From Massilia alkalitolerans DSM 17462 (lineage in GTDB: Bacteria; Pseudomonadota; Gammaproteobacteria; Burkholderiales; Burkholderiaceae_D): a stretch of 64,000 nucleotides of DNA. Location: NCBI RefSeq assembly GCF_000427785.1, contig NZ_ATYR01000016.1, forward strand, positions 1 through 64,000, written 5' to 3'. This document shows positions 29,850 to 38,568 of the stretch, piece by piece. Position 1 is the first letter of the stretch. Each line of letters opens with the position of its first letter. Made by a program: the position numbers and the translations under genes. The notes under the pieces were generated by a model. That model was not told where the DNA came from. It saw nothing but the letters and a program-made list of their open reading frames with translations, and did not search any database.

Positions 29850-31145
29850 ATGCAGACTTCGCTCGACAAACCTTCGTCCGCCACCAGCCCGTCGCAGTCC
29901 AATCCGTGGTCCTGGATCCCGTCCCTGTACTTCTCGCAGGCCATCCCTTATGTGGTGGTGATGAGCCTGTCCGTCATCATGTACAAGGACATGGGCGTGT
30001 CGAACTCCGACATCGCCTTCTATACCAGCCTGCTGTACCTGCCCTGGGTGATCAAGCCCCTGTGGTCGCCGATCGTCGACATGTTCGGCACCAAGCGCCG
30101 CTGGACCGTGCTGCTGCAGCTGGGCGTGGCCGCTTCGCTGGTGGCGGTGGGCCTGTCGCTGCAGCTGCCGAATTTTTTTGTGGCCAGCCTCGCCGTGATG
30201 TGGCTGATGGCCTTCAGTTCCGCCACCCATGACATCTCGGCCGACGGCTTCTACATGCTCGGCCTGCGCCAGCAGCAGCAGGCGGCTTTTGTCGGCGTGC
30301 GTTCCACCTTTTACCGCCTGGCGACGCTGTCGGTGCAGGGCCCACTGGTGGTGCTGGCCGGCTACCTGGCCACCCGGCTGGGCAGCGTCAACCAGGCCTG
30401 GGCCATCGTGTTCTTCGTGCTCGCCGCCTTCTTCTTCGCGGCCTTCCTGTGGCACGGCTTCATCCTGCCGAAGCCGGACAGCGACCGCAAGGTGGCGCGC
30501 TCCAGCAACCCGCTGCGCGACTTCTTCACCACCTTCGCCCTGTTCTTCCGCAAGCGCGACATCTGGCTGATCCTCGGCTTCATCCTGACCTTCCGCCTGG
30601 GCGAAGCCCAGCTCCTGAAACTGGTGGCGCCCTTCCTGAAGGACCCGCTGGCCGCGGGCGGCCTGGGCCTCACCACCGAGCAGTACGGCATCGCCTACGG
30701 CACCATCGGCATCGCCTTCCTCACGCTGGGCGGCCTGGCCGGCGGCTACCTGATCTCGCGCCTGGGCCTGAAGCGCTGCCTGTGGGTGATGGTGTTCGCG
30801 ATCCACCTGCCGGACCTGGTGTTCGTCTACCTGTCGCAGACCCAGCCGACCAGCTTCGCCGTGGTCTGCACCGCGCTGGCGATCGAGCAGTTCGGCTACG
30901 GCTTCGGCTTCACCGCGATGATGCTGTACATGATCATGGTCTGCGAAGGCGAGCACAAGACCGCCCACTACGCGATCTGCACCGGCTTCATGGCCCTGGG
31001 CATGATGGTGCCGGGCATGTGGAGCGGCGACCTGCAGGAATACCTCGGCTACAAGAACTTCTTCATCTGGGCCTGCCTGTCGACGATCCCCGCCTTCATC
31101 ATGGCGGCGCTCGTCAAGATCGACCCCGAGTTCGGCAAGAAGTAA
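29850..31145 (+). CDS. ampG: AmpG-type muropeptide permease (MFS)
   Basis: 431 aa major-facilitator protein with about 12 membrane helices. Conserved segments include SLYFSQAIPYVVVM, WSPIVDMFGTKRRW and SSATHDISADGFYM, as in AmpG. AmpG imports GlcNAc-anhydroMurNAc and its peptides from the periplasm. E. coli AmpG has two additional C-terminal helices (491 aa) that are absent here. Position between murQ and nagX supports muropeptide import. Confidence 0.88.
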   Translation: MQTSLDKPSSATSPSQSNPWSWIPSLYFSQAIPYVVVMSLSVIMYKDMGVSNSDIAFYTSLLYLPWVIKPLWSPIVDMFGTKRRWTVLLQLGVAASLVAVGLSLQLPNFFVASLAVMWLMAFSSATHDISADGFYMLGLRQQQQAAFVGVRSTFYRLATLSVQGPLVVLAGYLATRLGSVNQAWAIVFFVLAAFFFAAFLWHGFILPKPDSDRKVARSSNPLRDFFTTFALFFRKRDIWLILGFILTFRLGEAQLLKLVAPFLKDPLAAGGLGLTTEQYGIAYGTIGIAFLTLGGLAGGYLISRLGLKRCLWVMVFAIHLPDLVFVYLSQTQPTSFAVVCTALAIEQFGYGFGFTAMMLYMIMVCEGEHKTAHYAICTGFMALGMMVPGMWSGDLQEYLGYKNFFIWACLSTIPAFIMAALVKIDPEFGKK

Positions 31146-31148
31146 ATC

Positions 31149-31167
31149 ACGGGGCCGCCGGCCCCGT
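31149..31167 (+). other. Intercistronic hairpin between ampG and nagX
   Basis: ACGGGGC/GCCCCGT with a CGCCG loop lies 4 bases after the ampG stop. No T-run follows, so it is more likely an mRNA-stability or partial-attenuation element than a full terminator. Confidence 0.45.
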
Positions 31168-31199
31168 ACAACGAACAACAACAAGGAGACAACGCAGCA

Positions 31200-32342
31200 A
31201 TGCGCGACGCACCCGTGCGCCTGACCTCGCTCGACGCCTTCCGTGGCTTCACCATCGCCGCCATGGTGCTCGTGAATAATCCGGGCGACTGGGGCAACCT
31301 GCATGCGCAGCTGGCCCACGCCAAGTGGCACGGCTGGACCTTCACCGACTGCATCTTCCCCTTCTTCCTGTTCATCGGCGGCGTCGCCATGACGCTGTCG
31401 CTCGGGCGCCTCGCGGAAAGCGGCGCCGACAAGCCGCAGCTGCTGCTCAAGCTGGCCAAGCGCGCCGCGCTGATCTTCCTGATCGGCTTCCTGCTCAACC
31501 TGATTCCGCGTTTCGACTTCGAGACCGTGCGCATCCCGGGCGTCCTGCAGCGCATCGCCCTGTGCACGCTGCTGGCCGCGCCGCTCGTGGTCTACCTCGG
31601 CTGGCGCGCGCAGCTGGCCGTGATCGCCGGCCTGCTGGCGCTGTACACGGTGCTGATGCTGTGGGTGCCGGTGCCGGGCATCGGCGCGGGCGTGCTGGAG
31701 CCGGGCCAGGATTTCGGCGCCTGGGTGGACCGCATGGTGCTGGATGGTCACATGTGGGTGCAATCGAAGACCTGGGACCCGGAAGGACTGCTCAGCACCA
31801 TCCCCGCCCTGTGCAGCCAGCTGTTCGGCGTGCTCGCCGGCCGCGTGCTGGCGGCCAGGCTGCCGCGCGTCGAGCAGACCGCGTGGATGCTGTTCGCCGG
31901 CCTGGTCCTGCTGGGCCTGGGCTCGAGCCTGGATGCGGTGCTCATGCCGATCAACAAAAGCCTGTGGACGGTATCCTATTGCCTGTGGATGAGCGGCTGG
32001 GCGCTGCTGGCCTTCGGCATGTTCTACTGGCTGCTCGATGCCAACCCCCATGCGATCGTGCGCGAACGCGCTGCCGCGTGGGCCAAGCCCTTCGTCATCT
32101 ATGGCATGAACGCGCTGTTCATCTTCGCGTTCTCGGGTTTCGTGGCCAAGATGCTCGGTTTTATCAAGCTGGCGCAGCCGGACGGCAGCCAGCTCTCGCT
32201 CGGCCGCACCCTGTATGCGCCGATCAAGGCGCTGCCGCTGGGCGCCGCCAACACCTCGCTGTTATATGCCATCCTCTTCAACGCCTGCATGTTCGCGATC
32301 GCGTACGGCATGTGGCGCAAGCGGTGGTTCGTCAAAGTCTGA
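31200..32342 (+). CDS. nagX: NagX-like membrane protein, HGSNAT/DUF5009 family
   Basis: 380 aa, about ten hydrophobic segments. The start RLTSLDAFRGFTIAAMVLVNNPGDW and HGWTFTDCIFPFFLFIGGVAM are typical of the heparan-alpha-glucosaminide N-acetyltransferase-like family (the luminal His lies in the HGWTFTD region). Bacterial NagX genes occur in GlcNAc/chitobiose pathways, but the biochemical role is not proven; transmembrane acetylation of glucosamine units is the usual proposal. AAGGAGA lies before the ATG. It fits an operon handling N-acetylated murein sugars. Confidence 0.82.
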   Translation: MRDAPVRLTSLDAFRGFTIAAMVLVNNPGDWGNLHAQLAHAKWHGWTFTDCIFPFFLFIGGVAMTLSLGRLAESGADKPQLLLKLAKRAALIFLIGFLLNLIPRFDFETVRIPGVLQRIALCTLLAAPLVVYLGWRAQLAVIAGLLALYTVLMLWVPVPGIGAGVLEPGQDFGAWVDRMVLDGHMWVQSKTWDPEGLLSTIPALCSQLFGVLAGRVLAARLPRVEQTAWMLFAGLVLLGLGSSLDAVLMPINKSLWTVSYCLWMSGWALLAFGMFYWLLDANPHAIVRERAAAWAKPFVIYGMNALFIFAFSGFVAKMLGFIKLAQPDGSQLSLGRTLYAPIKALPLGAANTSLLYAILFNACMFAIAYGMWRKRWFVKV

Positions 32343-32363
32343 GAAGAGAACAAAGGAGCGGAT

Positions 32364-33974
32364 TTGAAGCCCGACTTGAAAAAACGTGCGTTCACCCTGG
32401 CCGGCATGGCAGGCATGGCTGGTGCGCTGACCATGGGCGGTTTCCTCACCGCCTGCACCACGCAGCCGACCGTTCCCGAAGGCGGCGGCGCCGACATTCC
32501 GCCGCCGGCCCCGCGCGAATTCCGCGCCGCCTGGGTGTCCACGGTGGCCAACATCGACTGGCCGAGTAAACCTGGCTTGCCGGCCGTGCAGCAGCAGGCC
32601 GAGGCGATCGCCATCCTGGAGCGTGCGGTCGCGCTCAACCTGAACGCCATCGTGCTGCAGGTGCGTCCGGCGGCCGATGCGATCTATCCGTCGAAGATCG
32701 AACCCTGGACCGAATACCTGACCGGTGCCCAGGGCAAGCCTCCGATGCCGTGGTACGACCCGCTCGCGTTCTGGATCAAGGAAGCGCACGCGCGCGGCCT
32801 CGAGCTGCACGCCTGGTTCAACCCCTATCGCGCGCGCCACGACAACGCACGCTCCCCTAGCGCGCCGAACCACATCACCAACACCATTCCGTCCGCGGTC
32901 AAGCGCTACGGGAAGTTCATGTGGATGGACCCGGGCGAAGAAGCAGCCTCGAAGCAGACCATGGACGTGATCCTCGACGTGGTGCGCCGCTACGACATCG
33001 ACGGCGTGCACATCGACGACTACTTCTATCCCTACCCGATCGCGGCGCCGGAAGTGGCGGGCAACGCCCAGGCGCTGGACGGCAATGGCAAGCCGGCGAC
33101 GAAGGAACTCGACTTCCCCGACGGCCCGGCCTGGGAGCGCTACCTCGCGCGCGGCGGCAAGCTCGATCGCCCGTCCTGGCGCCGCGACAACGTCAACCGC
33201 CTGATCGAGGCCATGTACAAGGGCATCCACAAGGAAAAGAGCTGGGTGCGCTTCGGCATCAGCCCATTCGGCATGGGACGCCCGGACCGCCGCCCGCCGG
33301 GCATTTCCGGCTTCTCGCAGTACGACAAGCTGTACGCGGATGCCGAGCTGTGGCTGGAGAAGGGCTGGCTCGACTATTTCGTGCCCCAGCTGTACTGGTC
33401 GATCGCCCAGACCGCCCAGTCCTACCCGGTGCTGCTCGACTACTGGATCTCGCAGAACCCGCAGAACCGCCACATGTGGCCGGGCCTGTTCACCAGCCGC
33501 ATCGGCGCGGCGGCGCCGACCCTGAACTACGAGCCGAAAGAGGTCCTGGACCAGATTGCGCTGACCCGCCAGCGTCCGTTGTCGACCGGCCATGTGCACT
33601 TCAGCATGGTGGCCCTGACCCAGAACCGCAAGGGCATCAGCGACCAGCTGCGCGCGACGACTTACCAGGGCCAGGCGCTGGTGCCGGCCACGCCCTGGCT
33701 GGCCAGCGAAGCCCCCGGGACCCCGCAGGTTTCGGCCAAGCGCGGCAAGGATGGCGTGCAATTGCGGCTCAAGGCCGGCAGCGCCAACATGCTGTACGCG
33801 ATCTGGGCCCGCCATGGCGGCGAGTGGCGCTTCTCGGTAGCGCCGGCCGCGCGCGTCGACTGGACCGTGCCGGACGACGCCAAACTGGGCGCAGCCGACC
33901 TGGTGTTCGTGAGCGCGGTGAACCGCCTCGGCAAGGAAGGCGCACGCGTGCAGGCCTGGCGCAAGCCCTCGTAA
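32364..33974 (+). CDS. digH: DigH/YddW-type glycosyl hydrolase lipoprotein
   Basis: 536 aa. Lipobox LTAC (Cys31). The catalytic domain of the GHL10/DUF187 type starts FRAAWVSTVANIDWPSKPGL and contains LHAWFNPYRARH, DIDGVHIDDYFYPYP and FGISPFGMGRPDRRPPG; a C-terminal fibronectin-like region follows. E. coli DigH (YddW) is an outer-membrane lipoprotein that cleaves peptide-free (denuded) glycan strands. Its location next to amiD, ampG and murQ agrees with murein sugar release. The kinase gene begins 1 base after its stop. Confidence 0.88.
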   Translation: MKPDLKKRAFTLAGMAGMAGALTMGGFLTACTTQPTVPEGGGADIPPPAPREFRAAWVSTVANIDWPSKPGLPAVQQQAEAIAILERAVALNLNAIVLQVRPAADAIYPSKIEPWTEYLTGAQGKPPMPWYDPLAFWIKEAHARGLELHAWFNPYRARHDNARSPSAPNHITNTIPSAVKRYGKFMWMDPGEEAASKQTMDVILDVVRRYDIDGVHIDDYFYPYPIAAPEVAGNAQALDGNGKPATKELDFPDGPAWERYLARGGKLDRPSWRRDNVNRLIEAMYKGIHKEKSWVRFGISPFGMGRPDRRPPGISGFSQYDKLYADAELWLEKGWLDYFVPQLYWSIAQTAQSYPVLLDYWISQNPQNRHMWPGLFTSRIGAAAPTLNYEPKEVLDQIALTRQRPLSTGHVHFSMVALTQNRKGISDQLRATTYQGQALVPATPWLASEAPGTPQVSAKRGKDGVQLRLKAGSANMLYAIWARHGGEWRFSVAPAARVDWTVPDDAKLGAADLVFVSAVNRLGKEGARVQAWRKPS

Positions 33975-33975
33975 T

Positions 33976-34911
33976 ATGGAACACTCGCAGGCCATGCACC
34001 CTCACGAATCGCAAGACAATCTGGGCCTCGGCATCGATGCCGGCGGCACCCAGACCCGCTGGGCCCTCGCGGCGCCGGGCGGGCGCATCGTCGCCGAAGG
34101 CACGGCCGGGGGCCTGTCGGCCCTGCAGATGGGCAGCCTCGAAGGGCGCGAGACCGTGCAGGCGACCTTCGGCGCCATCGCGCAGGCGGTGCTGTCGCAT
34201 GGCCGCCCGGTGGCGGTGCGCGCCGGCGTGACCGGTTTCGGCGGTGACGGCGGCCCCCTGCAGCAAAGCCTGGGCGCGCTGCTCGGCCTGGACCCGAAGG
34301 CCGTCGTGCTGAGCAATGACATCGAAATCGCCTACCTCGCCAGCTTCAAGCCGGGCGAGGGTTACCTCGTCTATTCCGGCACCGGCTCGATCGGCGCCTT
34401 CATCGATGCAGGCGGGGGCTTCCACCGCGCCGGCGGACGCGGGGTGGTGCTGGACGACGGCGGCGGCGGCTTCTGGATCGCCCGCGAGGCGCTGCGCCAC
34501 ATCTGGCGCATCGAGGACGAGCGCCCCGGCGCCTGGGAATCCTCGCCGATGGCGCACGCCGTGTTCCAGCACGTGGGCGGCTCGGACTGGTCGTTCTCGC
34601 GCCAGTTCATCTATGGCCGCGAGCGCGGCGAGGTCGGCAAGCTGGCGATCGCGGTCGCCGCCACCGCCGAGCGCGACCCGGCGGCGGCCGCCATCCTGCG
34701 CGAAGCGGGCCGCGAACTGGCACGGCTGGCGCAGGCGCTGGTGAACCGTTTCGGCCCGCGCCCGGTGGCCCTGGCCGGCCGCGCCGCCGAACTGCACCCG
34801 GCGATCGTCGAAACCATGCGCGCGGCGCTGCCGCCCGATACCATACTGAGCCAGACCGGCATGCGCGCCCATTACGCGGCCGCACGCCTGGCCGCTGGGC
34901 CATCCCACTAG
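33976..34911 (+). CDS. BadF/BadG-family amino-sugar kinase
   Basis: 311 aa ASKHA-fold kinase. Phosphate-1 motif LGLGIDAGGTQTRWAL, phosphate-2-like YSGTGSIGAFI, and GGRGVVLDDGGGGFWI are typical of the BadF/BadG/BcrA/BcrD family that includes eukaryote-like GlcNAc kinases and clostridial MurK. In this operon it could phosphorylate GlcNAc, MurNAc or both; MurNAc phosphorylation would make the substrate of MurQ. Which sugar is used is inferred from context. Two other Met residues (MHP at residue 7) could serve as start. Confidence 0.8.
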   Translation: MEHSQAMHPHESQDNLGLGIDAGGTQTRWALAAPGGRIVAEGTAGGLSALQMGSLEGRETVQATFGAIAQAVLSHGRPVAVRAGVTGFGGDGGPLQQSLGALLGLDPKAVVLSNDIEIAYLASFKPGEGYLVYSGTGSIGAFIDAGGGFHRAGGRGVVLDDGGGGFWIAREALRHIWRIEDERPGAWESSPMAHAVFQHVGGSDWSFSRQFIYGRERGEVGKLAIAVAATAERDPAAAAILREAGRELARLAQALVNRFGPRPVALAGRAAELHPAIVETMRAALPPDTILSQTGMRAHYAAARLAAGPSH

Positions 34912-34937
34912 ATGCAAACCACCAGGATTCCACGCCG

Positions 34938-35999
34938 ATGAAACACCTGAACCTTCTCGCCGTTCCGATCATTCTTTCCGTGCTGGCCGGCTGTACCACC
35001 GCGCCGGTCGCGCCAAACGGCCCGAAGATCGATACCACCTACACCGCCAAGGGCCAGTCGAGCCGCGCGCGCTTCCTGGTGCTTCACTACACGGTGTCGG
35101 ACAACCCGACCTCGATCAAGATCCTGACCGAGCAGCAGGTGAGCTCCCACTACCTGGTCACGAACCATGCCCAGCCGATCATCTACCGCCTGGTCGACGA
35201 GAACCGCAGCGCTTACCATGCCGGCAACTCGAGCTGGAAGAATTACACGCAGCTGAACAACAGCTCGATCGGCATCGAGATCGTCAATCCCGGCTGGACC
35301 GCCACGCCCGACGGCGGCCGCCTGTTCTATCCCTTCCCGCAATCCCAGATGGATGTCCTCATCCCGCTGCTGAAGGACATCGTGCAGCGCCACGGCATCG
35401 CGCCCGAGAACGTGCTGGGCCACAGTGACATCGCGCCGCAGCGCAAGCAGGACCCGGGTCCGCTGTTCCCGTGGGCGCGCCTGGCCCAGGAAGGCCTGGT
35501 GCAGTGGCCGGACGCGAACCGCGTCGCCCTGGTGCGCCCGATCTTCGACGCTACCCTGCCGGACGTGTTCTGGTTCCAGCGCAAGCTGGCCACCCACGGC
35601 TTCGCGATCCAGCAGACCGGGGTGCTCGACCAGCAGACCCGCACCGTGCTGCAGGCCTTCCAGATGAAATACCGCCCGGCGGACTTCGTCGGCAATCCGG
35701 ACGCGGAAACCGCGGCCCTGCTCGAGGTCCTGACCACGGCGGCCAATGCGCCGCTGCCGGTAATCCTGCCGCCGCCGGTGATCACCTCGCCGGTGCCGAT
35801 GCTGCCGCCGGCGACGCCGCCGGCCCCGGTGGTGCCTGAAACCGCGCCTGCCCCGGCCGCGCCGGTGCCTGTGCCGACACCGGCCGTCCCGGCGCCGGTG
35901 CCGACGCCGGCCACCCCGCCCATCCCGGCGCCGGCTGCACCGGCCACGCCGGCGGCACCGGCCGCACCGGCCAGCCCAGCTGTTGTGAACACGCCGTGA
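34938..35999 (+). CDS. amiD: AmiD-type N-acetylmuramoyl-L-alanine amidase lipoprotein
   Basis: 353 aa. Lipobox LAGC (Cys19). The amidase_2 domain (about residues 40-200) has zinc ligands in FLVLHYTV and VLGHSDIAP and the DPGPLFPW element. A peptidoglycan-binding-1 domain follows (FWFQRKLATHGFAIQQTG...VLQAFQMKY). The last about 100 residues are a low-complexity Pro/Ala/Val tail that could span the periplasm or contact the wall. It removes peptides from murein or anhydro-muropeptides at the outer membrane, upstream of AmpG import. 26 bp after the kinase. Confidence 0.93.
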   Translation: MKHLNLLAVPIILSVLAGCTTAPVAPNGPKIDTTYTAKGQSSRARFLVLHYTVSDNPTSIKILTEQQVSSHYLVTNHAQPIIYRLVDENRSAYHAGNSSWKNYTQLNNSSIGIEIVNPGWTATPDGGRLFYPFPQSQMDVLIPLLKDIVQRHGIAPENVLGHSDIAPQRKQDPGPLFPWARLAQEGLVQWPDANRVALVRPIFDATLPDVFWFQRKLATHGFAIQQTGVLDQQTRTVLQAFQMKYRPADFVGNPDAETAALLEVLTTAANAPLPVILPPPVITSPVPMLPPATPPAPVVPETAPAPAAPVPVPTPAVPAPVPTPATPPIPAPAAPATPAAPAAPASPAVVNTP

Positions 36000-36080
36000 C
36001 GGTCGCCGTGGCCACGTTTTCCCTGTATCCTTCGGAAAATCCGCGCCTTGCGCGCGAAGCCTCTATAGAAGGATGAAGCG

Positions 36081-36986
36081 ATGCGCCTGCGCCATATCGA
36101 AGTTTTCCACGCCATCATGCAGGTCGGTACCATCAGCGGTGCCGCCCAGGTTCTCCACATCTCGCAGCCGGCGGTGACGAAGGTCCTGCAGCACGCTGAG
36201 CTGCAGCTGGGCATGCCGCTGTTCGAGCGGGTGCGCGGCAAGCTGTATCCGAAGCCGGAAGCGCACCGCCTGTTCGCCGAAACCGAGAAGCTGAACCGCG
36301 ACCTGCAGGGCATCCGCCGCCTGGCCGCCAGCCTGAAGAGCCGCGCGGTGGAAACCGTGCGCCTGGTCTCCACGCCCACCATCGCGATCAGCGTCCTGCC
36401 GCAGGCGATGACGGTGTGGCGCCGCGACTTCCCGCAGGCGCGCTGCGAGCTGTCCACCCACCACACCAGCGAGATCGTGAACGCGCTGCGCCTGGGCGAA
36501 GCCGACCTGGCGCTGTCGCTGCAGGACCCGCGCCACCCCGGCATCGTGGCCGAACCGATCGCCCACGGCTATCTCACCGTGATGGCGCCGCGCGGCACCT
36601 GGAGCGAGGAAGAACTGTCCAGGCCCTTCGGCGTCGAAGGCTTGAGCGGTGAGCTGATCGGCCTGAACGACGGCGACCCGCTGGGCGAGATCGTGGTCGC
36701 GGCCTGCGAAGCCCAGGGCGTGCAGCCGGTCTACCACACCGTGGTGCAGACCTACCAGATCGCCCGTTCGCTGGTGGAAGCCGGCGCCGGCCTGGCCGTG
36801 CTCGACCCCTTCACCGCGGCCTCGGCCGACCCGGCCAGGGTGCAGTGCCGCCAGTGGGCGCCGGCGATGTCGGTGCACCTGTATCTCCTGAGCGCCAGCC
36901 ATTCCCCCTTGTCGCATGGGGCGCGGGAGCTGGCCAACTGTATCGGCGCGACCGCGCGCGCCTGTCTCGAAAAAGGCTGTGCATGA
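36081..36986 (+). CDS. LysR-family transcriptional regulator
   Basis: 301 aa. Winged helix at the N-terminus (RHIEVFHAIMQVGTISGAAQVLHISQPAVTKVLQ...PLFERVRGK) and a periplasmic-binding-type effector domain. Its stop overlaps the start of the dipeptidase gene (ATGA), so it probably regulates ddpX or the whole murein cluster. The ligand is unknown; AmpR-type regulators sense muropeptides, but this protein is not specifically AmpR-like by eye. Confidence 0.9.
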   Translation: MRLRHIEVFHAIMQVGTISGAAQVLHISQPAVTKVLQHAELQLGMPLFERVRGKLYPKPEAHRLFAETEKLNRDLQGIRRLAASLKSRAVETVRLVSTPTIAISVLPQAMTVWRRDFPQARCELSTHHTSEIVNALRLGEADLALSLQDPRHPGIVAEPIAHGYLTVMAPRGTWSEEELSRPFGVEGLSGELIGLNDGDPLGEIVVAACEAQGVQPVYHTVVQTYQIARSLVEAGAGLAVLDPFTAASADPARVQCRQWAPAMSVHLYLLSASHSPLSHGARELANCIGATARACLEKGCA

Positions 36987-37594
36987 CCCTGACCGTGGCC
37001 AGCGAGGATATCGCCGGCAGCCCTGAATTCCGCCATCTCACCAGCATCGACGGGATCGCGATCGACCTGCGCTACGCCACGCCCAACAACTTCGTCGGAC
37101 GTGACTTGTATTCGCCTTTCGATTGCGCCTGGCTGCACCGCGACGCCGCCGCGGCGCTGGAGAAGGTCGTGGCCTGGCTGAAGCAGCGCCGTCCCGGATA
37201 TACCGCCCTGGTGCTCGACGCCCTGCGCCCGCAGCGCGTGCAGCAGCAGCTGTGGGACGCGCTCGAGGACACCGGCCTGCAGATGTACCTGGCCAACCCG
37301 GCGCGCGGCTCGATCCACTCCTACGGCATGGCGCTCGACATCACCCTGCTCGACGAACAGGGGCGCGAGCTCGACATGGGCACCGGCTTCGACGACATGA
37401 CCAATTTGTCGCACCCGGCGCTGGAAGAAGGCTTCCTGATCACCGGCGAGCTTACCGACGAACAGGTGGCCAACCGCCGCCTGCTGCGCGAGGGCATGCT
37501 GGAGGCGGGCTTCTTCGGCATCAACACCGAATGGTGGCATTTCGACTGCGGCGACCGCGAACTGGTGCGCGCCACCTACCGCCGCGTGCTCTGA
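36983..37594 (+). CDS. ddpX: D-alanyl-D-alanine dipeptidase (VanX/DdpX family)
   Basis: 203 aa zinc peptidase. Zinc ligands are in SIHSYGMALDI (His and Asp) and EWWHFD (Glu, His), and the N-terminal LRYATPNNFVG is typical. It hydrolyses D-Ala-D-Ala; outside resistance clusters this is a catabolic function. Translationally coupled to the LysR gene. The released D-Ala could be used by DadA encoded 11 kb upstream (inference). Confidence 0.93.
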   Translation: MTLTVASEDIAGSPEFRHLTSIDGIAIDLRYATPNNFVGRDLYSPFDCAWLHRDAAAALEKVVAWLKQRRPGYTALVLDALRPQRVQQQLWDALEDTGLQMYLANPARGSIHSYGMALDITLLDEQGRELDMGTGFDDMTNLSHPALEEGFLITGELTDEQVANRRLLREGMLEAGFFGINTEWWHFDCGDRELVRATYRRVL

Positions 37595-37606
37595 CCGTTT
37601 TTTTCT

Positions 37607-37630
37607 GCCTGTAGCGCGGCGGCTACAGGC
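37607..37630 (+). repeat. Inverted repeat at the edge of the T6SS insert
   Basis: GCCTGTAGC and GCTACAGGC are perfect 9-bp arms with a GCGGCG loop, 12 bases after ddpX. A T-run precedes rather than follows, so it is not a normal terminator for ddpX. Base composition falls just beyond it. Confidence 0.45.
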
Positions 37631-37705
37631 GGCCACGTGAGCGCGTTGTCCCCTTGGTCTGGCATCCTCATTCCGAAGGGAGAACGGTGCCGGAGGACGC
37701 AATCA

Positions 37706-38089
37706 TCAGCAAGTAGCGCCCTCTATACTCTTGCCCTTCCGAAGGTCCAGTCCGAAGTGACAGGTGTACGGAGACTTCGCATCATCCTTGTCATAAGAGC
37801 AGGCCACATCACCCCGTTCTCGCTGACGCATGCCCAAGGTCGTTCCGCAGGCTAGTTTCAGGTCAGGTCCGATGGCGTCAAACATGTCCTTCGCAAGCTG
37901 TCCCTGAACAGCAAACGAAAGCCGCTTGTCAGTCCGTGTAGGGGGCTGTTTCTCGCTAAGGGAGCCGGAATACATGAGGTAATGCACCGTGTAGGAAGAG
38001 TAGGTGCCATCCCATGCTTGCTGAGCAGCGACAGCAGCCAAAGAGAGCAGAGCCGTTGCTGTGACGATTACCAGTTTCGTTGTCTTCAT
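37706..38089 (-). CDS. Small exported protein, probable immunity to the Hcp-linked peptidase
   Basis: 127 aa with a signal peptide (MKTTKLVIVTATALLSLAAVAA). Mature protein has four Cys (LACGTT, VACSY, YTCHF, GATC), suggesting two disulfides. Family not recognised. It follows the peptidase gene by 9 bp in the hcp series; a periplasmic protein is what would be needed to protect the producer from a wall-cutting effector. The immunity role is inference from position, size and export. Confidence 0.6.
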   Translation of the reverse strand: MKTTKLVIVTATALLSLAAVAAQQAWDGTYSSYTVHYLMYSGSLSEKQPPTRTDKRLSFAVQGQLAKDMFDAIGPDLKLACGTTLGMRQRERGDVACSYDKDDAKSPYTCHFGLDLRKGKSIEGATC

Positions 38090-38098
38090 CGGTGAAAT

Positions 38099-38557
38099 TC
38101 AGAATTGAACATGAAAATGATCGTCGTGCTTTTTCAGCCGACGCGTGCCGGGAATTCGCACGTCATTGAAGAAAATGACTAGCGGGGCGGCTGCGCAAGC
38201 ACGGAACAGCCCAATCAGTTTGGTCGTTGCGGTCAGGTCATAGTCCGGGCTGTCGTAAGTAACTGGCACATGTCGCCCATCCTTTCGCAAAGGGCGGCAA
38301 TCCACTTCCAGTCCCTTGCGGTGCGATTTGTGGCCAAAGTAGGCTCCTCCATCAACGCTAATGTTACCGACGCCGAATTTGCGGACTTCTGTGCGTGCCC
38401 ATTCCCTTTCCACAGCGAGGAGCAATGTCAGCATACTTGGATGAGCGTACTGGGCCTTGCCATGTGTCGGGGTGCCATAAACGTAATACCCAGCTTGCTC
38501 TGGGGCCTGCGGCAACATGAACAAGCCGCGTGAATCTTGCGGTGGGACATCTGGCAT
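38099..38557 (-). CDS. MepA-like (M74/LAS-type) peptidase, likely T6SS effector
   Basis: 152 aa. The catalytic pattern of LAS metallopeptidases is visible: GHKSHRKGLEVDCRP supplies His and Asp ligands and KHDDHFHVQF the C-terminal His ligand, as in MepA (SHxxGLDVD and DHFHVR). No signal peptide is present, which fits delivery by a secretion system rather than export. The ATG at 38557, 11 bases after the hcp stop, was chosen; the frame stays open to 38659 inside hcp, and no clear ribosome site separates the two choices. Lower-GC codon use than the flanking genes. Confidence 0.75.
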   Translation of the reverse strand: MPDVPPQDSRGLFMLPQAPEQAGYYVYGTPTHGKAQYAHPSMLTLLLAVEREWARTEVRKFGVGNISVDGGAYFGHKSHRKGLEVDCRPLRKDGRHVPVTYDSPDYDLTATTKLIGLFRACAAAPLVIFFNDVRIPGTRRLKKHDDHFHVQF

Positions 38558-38568
38558 GGCAGCGCCGA

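Noticed and set aside
29553..32051. 832-codon minus-strand open frame
   Set aside because: Antisense to murQ, ampG and nagX; His/Gln/Gly-rich translation typical of a shadow frame.
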